Part shown: in pieces, positions 22,897 to 32,062 of the stretch
Numbering within the stretch: position 1 is the first letter of the stretch
Layout of the letters: each line of letters begins with the position of its first letter
NCBI RefSeq assembly: GCF_903469665.1
Contig: NZ_CAGKLC010000046.1
Span: 1 to 36,969, forward strand
Source of the DNA: Flavobacterium sp. UGB4466
GTDB taxonomy: Bacteria > Bacteroidota > Bacteroidia > Flavobacteriales > Flavobacteriaceae
DNA length: 36,969 bases
Direction: 5' to 3'
Made by a program: the position numbers and the translations under genes
The notes under the pieces: model-generated
What the model was told of the DNA's origin: nothing
Seen by the model: the letters and a program-made list of their open reading frames with translations, nothing else
Databases searched by the model: none

Positions 22897-23907
22897 TTAT
22901 ACTTTTACAATTTCTACCCTGCGGTTTTTTGCTTTATTTTCTTCACTTGTATTGTCAACAATTGGTTTGTCAGAGCCCCAGCCTTTTGTTTGTAGCCTTG
23001 AGGCATTTATTCCTTTAGAGGTTAGTGAAGCTTTTACGGCATTTGCTCTTTGTTCAGAAAGTTTTTTATTGTGGGCTGCGTCGCCATTATTGTCTGTATG
23101 ACCTTCAATAGTGATTTTAAGATTAGAATTAGCCGTTAACAATTTCTGGATTTCATCAATTATAGGTACAGATTCTGTTTTTATAGTAGCCTTGTCAGTA
23201 TCGAAATTAATATACAAAGCGATGTGCCCTTTAGTATCAAGTTCTTTTTTTATGGCATCCGCTTTGATAAGAGAGGCGGTCATCTTAAAAGGTTTTGTCT
23301 CCAAAACCATCCATCCTGCCGAAACGGCATCGTCATACGGAGTAAGCTGAATCCAGATATTTCTGTCTGCACGTCGAATCAAATAGGTAGTGGTAATGGC
23401 ATTTGCCATGAAACCGTAACCATTCATATATTTTACACGATTGTTGTCTGGAATTGTATGTGAAGAATCTGCAGGAACTTTCATTTCAGAGATTTTTACT
23501 CCGTCTACACTTTTAATCAATTCATCTAAATTTCGAGCTACTTCGAGATCGCTATAAGATTTTCCTTCTTTTGCTTTAATTCTGGAATAGAAAATTTTTC
23601 CTTCCGGTTTTTCAAAATGATCTTTTACCCAAAAATAAGCAACGTCATAATCAGCAATAGTGTTCTTGGAAGTGTCTTCGTAATTTTCAGGTAGATTAAA
23701 ATAAGGGAATGTGCCAAGTGTTTTGTCTGAAATTGGTACAGAATTGAAATCAAATTTTTTAGCCGACGAAGATTCTGAAGTGGTTTCGGTAGCAGGGGGC
23801 GTTACAAGAGAATCTGTGGTATCTGTCACATCATTCTGCTTTTTATTGGAATTACATGCTACGATCATACATGCAATTAGAAGTAATGTTAAAATTTTGA
23901 TTTTCAT
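22897..23907 (-). CDS. OmpA family lipoprotein
   Basis: A 336-residue lipoprotein: MKIKILTLLLIACMIVAC with Cys18 in the lipobox, a Thr/Ser-rich linker, a middle domain of unknown type (about 50-215), and a C-terminal OmpA/MotB peptidoglycan-binding domain (about 228-336). The latter shows INFDTDKATIKTESVPIIDE, ITIEGHTDNNGDAAHNKKLS and NRRVEIVKV, including the diaminopimelate-contact Asp and Arg of the family. The frame is open 17 codons further upstream to 23958, but a full promoter at 23958-23928 lies inside that stretch, so ATG 23907 is the start. It probably ties the outer membrane to the cell wall. Convergent with the TonB receptor gene. Confidence 0.92.
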   Translation of the reverse strand: MKIKILTLLLIACMIVACNSNKKQNDVTDTTDSLVTPPATETTSESSSAKKFDFNSVPISDKTLGTFPYFNLPENYEDTSKNTIADYDVAYFWVKDHFEKPEGKIFYSRIKAKEGKSYSDLEVARNLDELIKSVDGVKISEMKVPADSSHTIPDNNRVKYMNGYGFMANAITTTYLIRRADRNIWIQLTPYDDAVSAGWMVLETKPFKMTASLIKADAIKKELDTKGHIALYINFDTDKATIKTESVPIIDEIQKLLTANSNLKITIEGHTDNNGDAAHNKKLSEQRANAVKASLTSKGINASRLQTKGWGSDKPIVDNTSEENKAKNRRVEIVKV

Positions 23908-23927
23908 GTGGTTAGTTTTTAGAGAAT

Positions 23928-23958
23928 CAAAGATAACAAAGCAAAGAGATTTTAACAA
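23928..23958 (-). promoter_or_regulatory. Promoter of the OmpA-like lipoprotein gene
   Basis: On the minus strand TTG (23958-23956), a 20-nt spacer and TATCTTTG (23935-23928) match the flavobacterial consensus. Transcription would start near 23921, 14 nt before ATG 23907, which excludes the longer upstream start. Confidence 0.65.
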
Positions 23959-24103
23959 AGAAAAAGATTCAATTTAATCAATTTTTTTTGAATGTAATGT
24001 TTTGAAAAAGTGATAGTTATTATTATTTGGATTCTGTGTTTTGTGACGGATTATTTGCCTTACGTTTTATATAAAAACAATTGGTCTGTTGCTATTTTAT
24101 TTT

Positions 24104-24760
24104 TTAGAAAAGCTCCAATTGAGTAGGAAGCAGCTTAAAGGACATTCGATGGTATTTGGTTGTACCATATTTTTTAATGGCTTCGCGGTGTTCAGTTGTT
24201 GGATAACCTTTGTTCTTTTTCCAATTATACATTGGAAACTCTTCATGAATTTTATCCATATATTCATCACGATAAGTTTTAGCAAGAACCGAAGCTGCTG
24301 CAATACTTAAAAATTTCGCATCTCCTTTTATGATACTTTGGTTAGGGATTGATTTTAGTAATTCGATTTCAGCTGTAGAAAATTGTTTTCCCACAGTATT
24401 CCTAAGTCCTAGTTTTGCATTCAGAGATCGGTTTCCGTCAACAATAATAAATTCAGGTAGGGGTGTTAACTTTAAAACACATTCCTGCATTCCCTTCATC
24501 GAAGCATTCAGGATGTTTATTTCGTCAATTTCATCAGGTAGTAAATGTGTAACCGCAAAACTGATGGCCTGCTCTTCTATAATAGGTTTTAATAAGAATC
24601 GTGCTTTTTCAGACAATTGTTTACTGTCGTTTAAAATTTGGTTTTCAAAATTGGCAGGCAGAATTACGGCTGCTGCAGTTACCGGGCCAGCCAGACATCC
24701 TCGGCCTGCTTCATCAGTTCCGGTTTCTAAAAGGTATCCTGAGAAGTTTTTTTGAAGCAT
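24104..24760 (-). CDS. rnhB: Ribonuclease HII
   Basis: Cleaves RNA in RNA-DNA hybrids and at single embedded ribonucleotides, helping remove primers and misinserted ribonucleotides. From ATG 24760 the protein has 218 residues, close to the family norm. The first acidic motif is [15 protein letters not shown] (Asp16, Glu17), with [16 protein letters not shown] next, then [10 protein letters not shown] and [20 protein letters not shown], which hold the remaining catalytic acids and Ser/Lys positions. The frame stays open 24 codons further to 24832, but that part ([19 protein letters not shown]) has no family counterpart. The neighbouring susC gene is divergent. Confidence 0.95.
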   Translation of the reverse strand: MLQKNFSGYLLETGTDEAGRGCLAGPVTAAAVILPANFENQILNDSKQLSEKARFLLKPIIEEQAISFAVTHLLPDEIDEINILNASMKGMQECVLKLTPLPEFIIVDGNRSLNAKLGLRNTVGKQFSTAEIELLKSIPNQSIIKGDAKFLSIAAASVLAKTYRDEYMDKIHEEFPMYNWKKNKGYPTTEHREAIKKYGTTKYHRMSFKLLPTQLELF

Positions 24761-25146
24761 TTTCTGGGTTTTTATATTCAAGGTCACAAATATTGTAATT
24801 TTTTTTAAGAGTGCTAAAAAAACTTTTTTCAATGATAGCTTGGATTTACGGAAAAGAAAATAAAAGATTCAATTTTTAAAGGGTTCGTAAAAGGGGCCGT
24901 CGTTTTTTAAGAGGCTTGCTTTTTCGCGGGTTCAAGTGTTAAAACCGTGTTAAGTGTTAAATTTACATAAATCTATGTTTTTAGCATAAATTAAAGAATA
25001 TTGCTATTAAAAAGAATGGAATCTAAATAAATTGTGATAGATCTTAGTAGATGTTTAGGAATTTAGGCTAAAAATAAGTTAAAAAATTTTGGTGTTTTAA
25101 GAAATAATTAAGATGTTTGCGCCATACTAATTCAAAATAAATTAAA
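24761..25146. other. 386-bp gap between rnhB and susC
   Basis: No gene is seen. It contains three GTGTTAA copies (24936, 24947 and 24954), a small ACATA/TATGT hairpin near 24965, and the susC promoter at its right end. This is the divergent control region of rnhB and the SusC/D transporter; no ECF sigma or anti-sigma gene flanks it. Confidence 0.5.
25089..25119 (+). promoter_or_regulatory. Probable susC promoter
   Basis: TTG (25089-25091), a 20-nt spacer and GATGTTTG (25112-25119) match the flavobacterial promoter with one mismatch in the -7 box. Transcription would start near 25125, 22 nt before ATG 25147. Confidence 0.5.
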
Positions 25147-28100
25147 ATGAAATTAAAATTTAAATGGATTTTTACGCTGGTTGTGGCGTTGTCTATGCAG
25201 TTTTCTTTTGCTCAGGAGAGAACTGTTACTGGAAAAGTCTCTGATAAAACAGGGGTAATTCCGGGAGTAAATGTTCTTGTGAAAGGATCTAAAGTAAGTA
25301 CTCAAACTGATTTTGACGGAAGTTATTCCATTAAAGCAAAGACAGGTGATGTTTTAGTTTATTCATATGTTGGTATGAATAACAAACAAGTAACTGTTGG
25401 TTCTTCAAATTCAGTTAATGTGGTATTGGAGTCAGAGGCTCAATTAATGAATGAGGTTGTAGTTGTAGGTTACGGTGTACAGAAAAGAAAAGAAGTAACC
25501 GGTTCTATCTCTAAAATTGCCGGAAGCGACATTTCTAATCTTGTAACTCCGAGTGTTGAAGGACTTTTGGCAGGTAGAGCGACGGGAGTTCAGGTATTAA
25601 ACAATACCGGACTTATTGGTGCTGCGCCAAAAATTAGAATTAGAGGTATCGGATCTATTTCTGGTAGTACAGAGCCATTAATTGTTGTTGATGGTATTCC
25701 AATTTATTCTGGTGATATCGGAGGGGTTTCTTCTACAAATGGTTTAGCAGATATCAATCCGGATGATATAGAATCTTTTGATATTTTAAAAGATGGTGCT
25801 GCAACTGCTATCTATGGATCAAGAGCAGCAAATGGAGTTGTTTTGATTACAACTAAAAGCGGAAAGAAAGGGACTCTTAAAGTTTCTTATTCAAGTGTTT
25901 TTGGTGTTGCTAGTGCTGCTAAAAAATATGATTTGTTAGAGACTCCTGATTTTCTGGTTATTTCTAATGAAAAAAGAACCAATAGAGGTCAGGCTCCTTG
26001 GGCAGTTGGAAATACTTACAATACAGATTGGCAAGGTGCTGTGTTAAGAAATGCACCTCAAATGACGCATAATCTTAATTTTAGTGGAGGTTCTGATAAA
26101 ACAAAGTACTATTTATCTTTAGGACTTACTGATTTAGACGGTATCAATTTATCTAATAGTATGAAAAAGTATTCGATTAGAGCTAATATTGATCAGGATG
26201 TTAACAGATGGTTTAGTTTTGGTACAAATTTTAATGTAAACAGAACGGAGTATAAAGGATTGAATAGTGCTGCAAGCAGTTTATCAGGTAACTTTTTTAA
26301 TACGATCAGACAGTTGCCAAATACGCCTATTTATGATGCTCTTGATCCAACAGGATACAATCTTTCGTCAAATAATGCAACCGTTGGACAGTGGGATAAT
26401 TTAGCTCCGGTAGGAGATAATATTACCAATATTATTTATGCATTGGATCATAATAAATATGAATCAACAACAACGAGAATAATTGCAAGTGTTTTTGCAA
26501 ATGCAAAGATTACTTCTGATTTAAGCTATAAATTGCAGGTAAGTGCAGATAATGCATCAACAGATGGTTACCGATACTGGAATCCTGTGCACGGAGACGG
26601 ACGTTCATCAAATGGTAGTGTATATCAAGACAATACAAATCTTATGAGATGGAACTGGCAGAATATTTTGAACTACAAGCACACTTTTGCTGAAGATCAT
26701 AATCTTGGAGTAACAGGTGTTGCTGAATATCAAAAATCCAAAACTAAGATTTTTTGGGGGTCAGGAAGTGATATTATAAGTGATTTCTTTGATAAAAATT
26801 TAGTAAGTAATACTTATAATACAAGAGATTCTGGTGGTGGTGTTACTGAAAAAGGTATTATGTCTTATTTAGGTCGTGTTACTTATAACTACAAAGAAAA
26901 ATATTTTATTCAGGGATCCCTTAGACGTGACGGAATTTCTCAGTTTGAAAAAGATGTTAGGTACCATAATTTCCCTGGAGTTTCTGCAGGTTGGACCGTT
27001 TCTAAAGAAAGTTTCATGGAAGGAATTAGCAATACAGTTTCTGATTTGAAATTTAGAGGTTCTTATTCTCAGGTTGGTAATGTTGAGGTTTTGGATGGAG
27101 CTTCTTATCCTTCAAAAGATCTTACAATTGGTTCTCCTTATGGTTCTTCTAATGGTATTGGTTACTGGCAATTTGGGAATCCTTTATTAGAATGGGAAAC
27201 TTCAACTAAAGTTGATTTTGGTGTAGATTTAGGATTACTTAACAATCGTTTGACATTAAGCTTCGATTATTTTAAAAATAATATCGACAATTTAGTTTTG
27301 GCTGCACCACAACCTCCATCCATTGGTATTCCTAATAATACGGTAAATCAAAATGTTGGTAAAATGTACAATCAGGGATATGAGTTTGCTGCTACATTTA
27401 AGGCAATTAATAATGCAAACTTTAAATGGGATATCTCTTCTAATTTAACGCTTGCTAAGAATAAAGTTACGGCATTGTATCAAGGACAACCAATCATAGG
27501 GGGGTCATCTACAGATACAAGCATTGCTCCAAATATCATTATTCAGCAAGGAGAATCAGTTAACTCTTTATATGGATTTAAATACTGGGGAGTTAATAAA
27601 GCAAACGGTAACCCGGTGTATTACAAAGCAGACGGTAGTTTAGTACAAGGAAACTTGCCAGCTGTTACCTATTCTGTTTTTGATCCAAATAACCCGGCAG
27701 CGGCAGGTGCACCAGCATCATTGACTAGTTCTGATAGAACTATTTTAGGGAATACGTTGCCAACTTATTACGGATCTGTTAGTTCTACGATGAAGTATAA
27801 AAATCTTGATTTTGGTTTTATGTTCAGATTTAGTGGAGGGAATAAAATTTTTAATTCCACTAGAAGAGAGTTGATGAACCAAAACTTTAACAACAACGGA
27901 ACAGAAATTTTAGGAAGATGGCAAAGTGTTGACAATCCGGGAGACGGATGGACACCAAGATTATATGCAGGTACAAATACTTCAACAAATCTTAGTGGAA
28001 GCGCAAGTACTCGTTTTGTTGAAAAAGGCGATTTTATTTCACTTGATAATATTAGTATTGGTTACACATTGCCTAAAATGTTGCTAGATAAAATTAAAGT

Positions 28101-28251
28101 AGATAACTTCAGACTATTTGTTCAAGCGCAAAATATTTGGCTGATTTCAGATTACAAAGGTTTAAATCCTGAAATGGAAACATCTGGAGTAGATATTAAT
28201 GGAACGCCACGTTCAAAAGTGATCTCAGTTGGATTAAATGTAAGTTTATAA
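25147..28251 (+). CDS. SusC/RagA family TonB-linked outer-membrane transporter
   Basis: The membrane barrel of a SusC-SusD nutrient importer, 1034 residues. Signal peptide to about 22 (SMQFSFAQ); carboxypeptidase-like domain (about 25-100; TVTGKVSDKTGVIPGVNVLV, TDFDGSYSIKAKTGD); the SusC signature NEVVVVGYGVQKRKEVTGSI opening the plug; IRGIGSISGSTEPLIVVDGI and DDIESFDILKDGAATAIYGS, both hallmark plug motifs; then a long barrel ending in SVGLNVSL. The SusD gene starts 9 nt later, so they form an operon. No glycoside hydrolase, protease or sulfatase gene is near, so the substrate (oligosaccharide, peptide or other) cannot be inferred. Energy comes from TonB-ExbBD encoded elsewhere. Confidence 0.96.
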   Translation: MKLKFKWIFTLVVALSMQFSFAQERTVTGKVSDKTGVIPGVNVLVKGSKVSTQTDFDGSYSIKAKTGDVLVYSYVGMNNKQVTVGSSNSVNVVLESEAQLMNEVVVVGYGVQKRKEVTGSISKIAGSDISNLVTPSVEGLLAGRATGVQVLNNTGLIGAAPKIRIRGIGSISGSTEPLIVVDGIPIYSGDIGGVSSTNGLADINPDDIESFDILKDGAATAIYGSRAANGVVLITTKSGKKGTLKVSYSSVFGVASAAKKYDLLETPDFLVISNEKRTNRGQAPWAVGNTYNTDWQGAVLRNAPQMTHNLNFSGGSDKTKYYLSLGLTDLDGINLSNSMKKYSIRANIDQDVNRWFSFGTNFNVNRTEYKGLNSAASSLSGNFFNTIRQLPNTPIYDALDPTGYNLSSNNATVGQWDNLAPVGDNITNIIYALDHNKYESTTTRIIASVFANAKITSDLSYKLQVSADNASTDGYRYWNPVHGDGRSSNGSVYQDNTNLMRWNWQNILNYKHTFAEDHNLGVTGVAEYQKSKTKIFWGSGSDIISDFFDKNLVSNTYNTRDSGGGVTEKGIMSYLGRVTYNYKEKYFIQGSLRRDGISQFEKDVRYHNFPGVSAGWTVSKESFMEGISNTVSDLKFRGSYSQVGNVEVLDGASYPSKDLTIGSPYGSSNGIGYWQFGNPLLEWETSTKVDFGVDLGLLNNRLTLSFDYFKNNIDNLVLAAPQPPSIGIPNNTVNQNVGKMYNQGYEFAATFKAINNANFKWDISSNLTLAKNKVTALYQGQPIIGGSSTDTSIAPNIIIQQGESVNSLYGFKYWGVNKANGNPVYYKADGSLVQGNLPAVTYSVFDPNNPAAAGAPASLTSSDRTILGNTLPTYYGSVSSTMKYKNLDFGFMFRFSGGNKIFNSTRRELMNQNFNNNGTEILGRWQSVDNPGDGWTPRLYAGTNTSTNLSGSASTRFVEKGDFISLDNISIGYTLPKMLLDKIKVDNFRLFVQAQNIWLISDYKGLNPEMETSGVDINGTPRSKVISVGLNVSL

Positions 28252-28260
28252 TAAGTACAT

Positions 28261-29865
28261 ATGAAAAATATAATAAAAACAATTTTACTTTCTGTTGCTG
28301 TACTCGGGATGAGTTCATGTACAGAAGACAAGATATTGGATTTAAAACCAGTAAATAATATTCTGAGCCCTGATGCTTTTACAACACCAACTTTGATAGA
28401 GAGTTATATGAACGGTGTTTACAATGCGGCAGCTATTGGTCAATATAACGCTACTACTGCAAATGGTGGTAGAGGATATGTTTGGGGAGCTGCGTATGTA
28501 GAGCAAGGAGAAGCAAGAGGTGAAGATGTTGTTAATATGGCAACATTTTATGATTTGACATACAGTACAACCTATGATCCAACTAGTGCTAACAATGTTT
28601 ATTACTGGGTTGATGGTTACAGATTAATCAACAGATGTAATTTGATGATTGAAGGTACAACAGATGCTGTTGCCAAAGGTGTCATCACCAAAGCGATTGG
28701 CGATAATTATATCGGTCAGTGTAAATTTTTAAGAGCAATTACACATTTAGAATTACTAACTTATTTTGCGAAACCTTATTTTGACACTCCTGGTGCAACT
28801 CATGCGGGTATTCCTTACAGAGAAGTTGGAGTTAATACACAAGCTGAAATTGACTCAGAAACAGTAAAACCTAGAAATACAGTTGCTGATTGTTATGCAA
28901 AAATTCTAACTGATTTAAACGCTGCAGAAACTTTAATTACTACAGGTAGTTCAAGCGCATTTGCATCAAGAGTTGTTGGTAAAGCTTCTAAATGGGCAGC
29001 AATTGCATTCAAAACGAGATTGTATCTTCAAAAAAGAGACTGGGCAAATGTAATTGTTGAAGGGAATAAGTTAACCGGAGCTTTTGCATTGACAGCTGAT
29101 CCTTACGCACCGTTTCAGAATACTACCGCTCTTAATACTAGTAACTCAGAGTCTATTTTCTCTATTCAACATGCTGCTACATCTAATCCTGGTGTAAATG
29201 CTGCATTAGCCAGTATGTTAAGAGACAGAGCACTGGTTTGTATTAGTCCTATTTTATGGAGAGATACTAAATGGTGGTTGACAGATGATAAACGAAGAGA
29301 AGATGGGAAGTTTATTTTTACTGCAGCTGGGATTAAATACACTAATAAATATACAGATGTTACAAATCGTACAGATGCTGCACCAGTTATCAGATATGCT
29401 GAGGTAGTGTTGAATATGGCTGAAGCTCAGGCACGTTTATCAAACTTACCAGGAGCTCTAACTTTGTTGAACTCTGTAAGAAACAGATCGTTGGCTAATC
29501 CTGTAGCAACTCCGGGGAACCCTGTGGCGCAGGCTTATACAGCTGCTTCTTTTACTACTGTTCCTACTATGGTTGAGGCTATTCTAAAAGAAAGAAGAAT
29601 TGAATTTTTACAGGAAGGTCGTAGATGGACTGACATTCACAGATTGACGGCAGATCCAATAGCATCTGTTGCAACTAACGGAATTCCTGCTAAGGTAGCT
29701 AGTGCTGTCTCACCTCCTGCTACTGCATTTGTTTTGGGTAATAGTTTTGTGATTACAACTCCGGTTGCCGCTATACCTGCATCTGACTTTAGATTTTTAT
29801 GGCCAATACCACAAATTGAAATGAATACTAATCCGGGATTAGGTCAAAATCCAGGATGGAATTAA
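28261..29865 (+). CDS. SusD/RagB family substrate-binding lipoprotein
   Basis: The surface lid and binding partner of the SusC barrel encoded 9 nt upstream; 534 residues. The lipoprotein signal ends at Cys20 (VLGMSSC). The N-terminal part has the family pattern (DLKPVNNILSPDAFTTPTLI, YMNGVYNAA). Tetratricopeptide-like helices follow, with FLRAITHLELLTYFAKPYFD typical of SusD. The C-terminal SusD domain shows RYAEVVLNMAEAQARL, ILKERRIEFLQEGRRWTDIH and the ending FRFLWPIPQIEMNTNPGLGQ with NPGWN, a very characteristic SusD terminus. A strong terminator follows, which closes the operon after two genes. Confidence 0.96.
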   Translation: MKNIIKTILLSVAVLGMSSCTEDKILDLKPVNNILSPDAFTTPTLIESYMNGVYNAAAIGQYNATTANGGRGYVWGAAYVEQGEARGEDVVNMATFYDLTYSTTYDPTSANNVYYWVDGYRLINRCNLMIEGTTDAVAKGVITKAIGDNYIGQCKFLRAITHLELLTYFAKPYFDTPGATHAGIPYREVGVNTQAEIDSETVKPRNTVADCYAKILTDLNAAETLITTGSSSAFASRVVGKASKWAAIAFKTRLYLQKRDWANVIVEGNKLTGAFALTADPYAPFQNTTALNTSNSESIFSIQHAATSNPGVNAALASMLRDRALVCISPILWRDTKWWLTDDKRREDGKFIFTAAGIKYTNKYTDVTNRTDAAPVIRYAEVVLNMAEAQARLSNLPGALTLLNSVRNRSLANPVATPGNPVAQAYTAASFTTVPTMVEAILKERRIEFLQEGRRWTDIHRLTADPIASVATNGIPAKVASAVSPPATAFVLGNSFVITTPVAAIPASDFRFLWPIPQIEMNTNPGLGQNPGWN

Positions 29866-29889
29866 GATAAATATTTTGATTTTTTTTGA

Positions 29890-29927
29890 AAGCCCCCGAT
29901 CATTTTTTTGATTGGGGGTTTTTGTTT
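29890..29927 (+). terminator. Terminator of the susC-susD operon
   Basis: CCCCCGATCA (29893-29902) pairs with TGATTGGGGG (29909-29918), one G-T wobble, and is followed by TTTTTG and TTTT. Confidence 0.88.
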
Positions 29928-29965
29928 TAATAATTTGGTTTGAAAAAGAATTCAGATCACAATGA

Positions 29966-30000
29966 TTTGTTTTTTTATACGTTTTTATCTTTTACCTTTG
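29966..30000 (+). promoter_or_regulatory. Promoter of the Porin_10 gene
   Basis: TTTG (29966-29969), a 23-nt spacer and TACCTTTG (29993-30000) match the flavobacterial consensus at its longest allowed spacing. The ATG at 30043 lies 43 nt downstream of the -7 box. Confidence 0.6.
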
Positions 30001-30042
30001 CTTGATAAATTTTATACAAATAATTACCTATAAAACAATCAA

Positions 30043-32013
30043 ATGAGAATATTCATTTTTCTATATCTTTTAGTTGTACCAACTTTATTATTTTCTCAGG
30101 AAAAAACTACTTCTAAAAATAGTTTAGACATGAACACAAAATATTCAAGTATAACGGATACGGTAAAAAAGAAAAAAGCCAAGATTGCTACTATAGATCA
30201 ATATCAGATTATCACATTAGAACACGATACCACCTATGTTGACACCTCGCTGACTTTGAAGAGTGCTTATAAACAAAATCACCTTAGAAAAGACGACTTC
30301 GGACTTTTGGCTTTCTCCAATATTGGACAAACATTTAATACATTACAATACAGTCTGACCAGTTTCTCTCCTTATCCTGAAATTGGTTTTAGTGGTAAAC
30401 ATTTTAATTATATGCAGGCCGATCAGATTAATTATTATTCGGCGGCTACTCCTTTGACAGAATTGTTCTTTAATACTACCATTAACAAAGGACAAAACGT
30501 AGACTCCTTTATTACCTTAAACACCTCAAAAAATCTTAATTTTTCGATTGCTTATAAAGGCTTGCGTTCAGAAGGAGATTATATCAATCAGCTGGTAAGT
30601 GCTGGGAATTTTAGGTTTACAACGAGTTATGCTACAACGGATAAAAGATATGCCATAAATGCACACTATACCTATCAGGATATTTCTAATGAAGAGAATG
30701 GTGGGATTACGACACCCACAGATTTTGAAAGTGATAACAAAGATTATAAAAACCGTCAGCGATTACAAGTGTATCTTACAGATGCCAAGTCCTTTTTAAA
30801 AGGAAGACGCCTGTTTTTTGATCATGCTTTCAGAGTAAATCCCAAGAACGGAAGCAACAATTTATATGTAACACATCAGTTTAATTACGAAAATAAACTT
30901 TTTGAATATAATCAGGCAACACTAGCTTCAAATATTGGTAATGGAACGGCGTTTCAACGCTTTGGAGATTCATATGTTACAAGTGGTATCAACGATAAAA
31001 CGAAATACGAAAGGCTCTACAATAAGGCAGGACTTGCTTACGAAAACTCTCTTTTAGGAAAATTTAATTTTTTTGTAGACGATTACCGCTCCAATTATGA
31101 GTACGGTAGAATTATCATAGGGAAAGACAAAAAAGTTATACCGGATAATTTATTTGTACAAATTAACAATTTCGGAGGTCAGTACGAATACCAAAAAAAT
31201 AAATGGAACGGTCGTTTTCTGTATTCAAGATCGATTACAAATCAGTCGCTTTCTAACTTAGATGCGAAACTGAGATACGATATGAATGATAAAATTCAGT
31301 TTGATTTCAGATATCGTAACATCAATAAATTGCCAAACAACAATTTCAATTTATACCAAAGCAGTTACACAGAGTACAACTGGTCGAATAATTTTAAAAA
31401 TGAAAAAATTAATTCGCTTAGCGCCAATGTGTCAACCCCTTGGTTAAATGCAGAAGTTCAGTATACCGTTTTAAACGATCATCTTTATTTTAGAGATAAA
31501 TCTTCTGCTGCTCAGGCTGCTGCACATATTCAAATTATTGAGCCGGCTCAATATGGGAATGCGATTAATTATTTGGAAATTAAAGCAAGCCGTGAGTTTA
31601 AATTTGGGCGATTTGCCTTAGATAACACCCTTTTATACCAAAAGGTTGGTCAGTCAGATTTGATTCTTAATGTACCTGATTTTGTGACCAGAAATACCTT
31701 CTATTATTCAGGGCATTTTTTTAAGAAAGCATTGTACATGCAATCAGGAGTTGTATTCAATTATTTTACAAAATATTACGGGAATGACTATAATCCGGTT
31801 GTAGGAGAGTTTTTTGTTCAGAATGATAAAAAGATTGGCGGTTATCCGTTATTCGATCTTTTTCTAAACGCCAGAATTCGTCAGACCCGATTTTATTTTA
31901 AAGCAGAACACATAAACGCTTTATTCTCAAAAAGCGATTATTATTCAGCACCTAATAATCCCTATCGTGATTTTGTAATCCGATTTGGTTTGGTTTGGAA
32001 TTTCTTCCAATAA
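30043..32013 (+). CDS. Putative outer-membrane porin (Porin_10 family)
   Basis: A 656-residue exported protein with signal peptide MRIFIFLYLLVVPTLLFSQ, a short polar linker, then an aromatic, strand-rich chain with alternating hydrophobic residues that fits an outer-membrane beta-barrel. HLRKDDFGLLAFSNIGQTFN, LTSFSPYPEIGFSGKHFNY and the end RDFVIRFGLVWNFFQ with C-terminal aromatic residues match the Bacteroidota Porin_10 (putative porin) family. No plug or TonB-interacting domain is present, so transport would be passive. It has its own promoter after the susCD terminator and is followed after 49 nt by the CBS-like gene. The solute is unknown. Confidence 0.88.
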   Translation: MRIFIFLYLLVVPTLLFSQEKTTSKNSLDMNTKYSSITDTVKKKKAKIATIDQYQIITLEHDTTYVDTSLTLKSAYKQNHLRKDDFGLLAFSNIGQTFNTLQYSLTSFSPYPEIGFSGKHFNYMQADQINYYSAATPLTELFFNTTINKGQNVDSFITLNTSKNLNFSIAYKGLRSEGDYINQLVSAGNFRFTTSYATTDKRYAINAHYTYQDISNEENGGITTPTDFESDNKDYKNRQRLQVYLTDAKSFLKGRRLFFDHAFRVNPKNGSNNLYVTHQFNYENKLFEYNQATLASNIGNGTAFQRFGDSYVTSGINDKTKYERLYNKAGLAYENSLLGKFNFFVDDYRSNYEYGRIIIGKDKKVIPDNLFVQINNFGGQYEYQKNKWNGRFLYSRSITNQSLSNLDAKLRYDMNDKIQFDFRYRNINKLPNNNFNLYQSSYTEYNWSNNFKNEKINSLSANVSTPWLNAEVQYTVLNDHLYFRDKSSAAQAAAHIQIIEPAQYGNAINYLEIKASREFKFGRFALDNTLLYQKVGQSDLILNVPDFVTRNTFYYSGHFFKKALYMQSGVVFNYFTKYYGNDYNPVVGEFFVQNDKKIGGYPLFDLFLNARIRQTRFYFKAEHINALFSKSDYYSAPNNPYRDFVIRFGLVWNFFQ

Positions 32014-32062
32014 AATTAGGCGCCTCATAGATTAAAAACCAAATATTAAAATTCAAATAGAA

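Noticed and set aside
23908..23958. Longer N-terminus for the OmpA-like lipoprotein
   Set aside because: The extra 17 codons cover a full promoter and would place the lipobox signal internally.
24330..24755. 141-codon rightward reading frame opposite rnhB
   Set aside because: It lies wholly within rnhB on the other strand; rnhB has every catalytic motif and the opposite frame resembles no protein.
24761..24832. Longer N-terminus for RNase HII
   Set aside because: The added 24 residues have no family counterpart, and ATG 24760 gives a normal-length protein starting close to the first catalytic motif.
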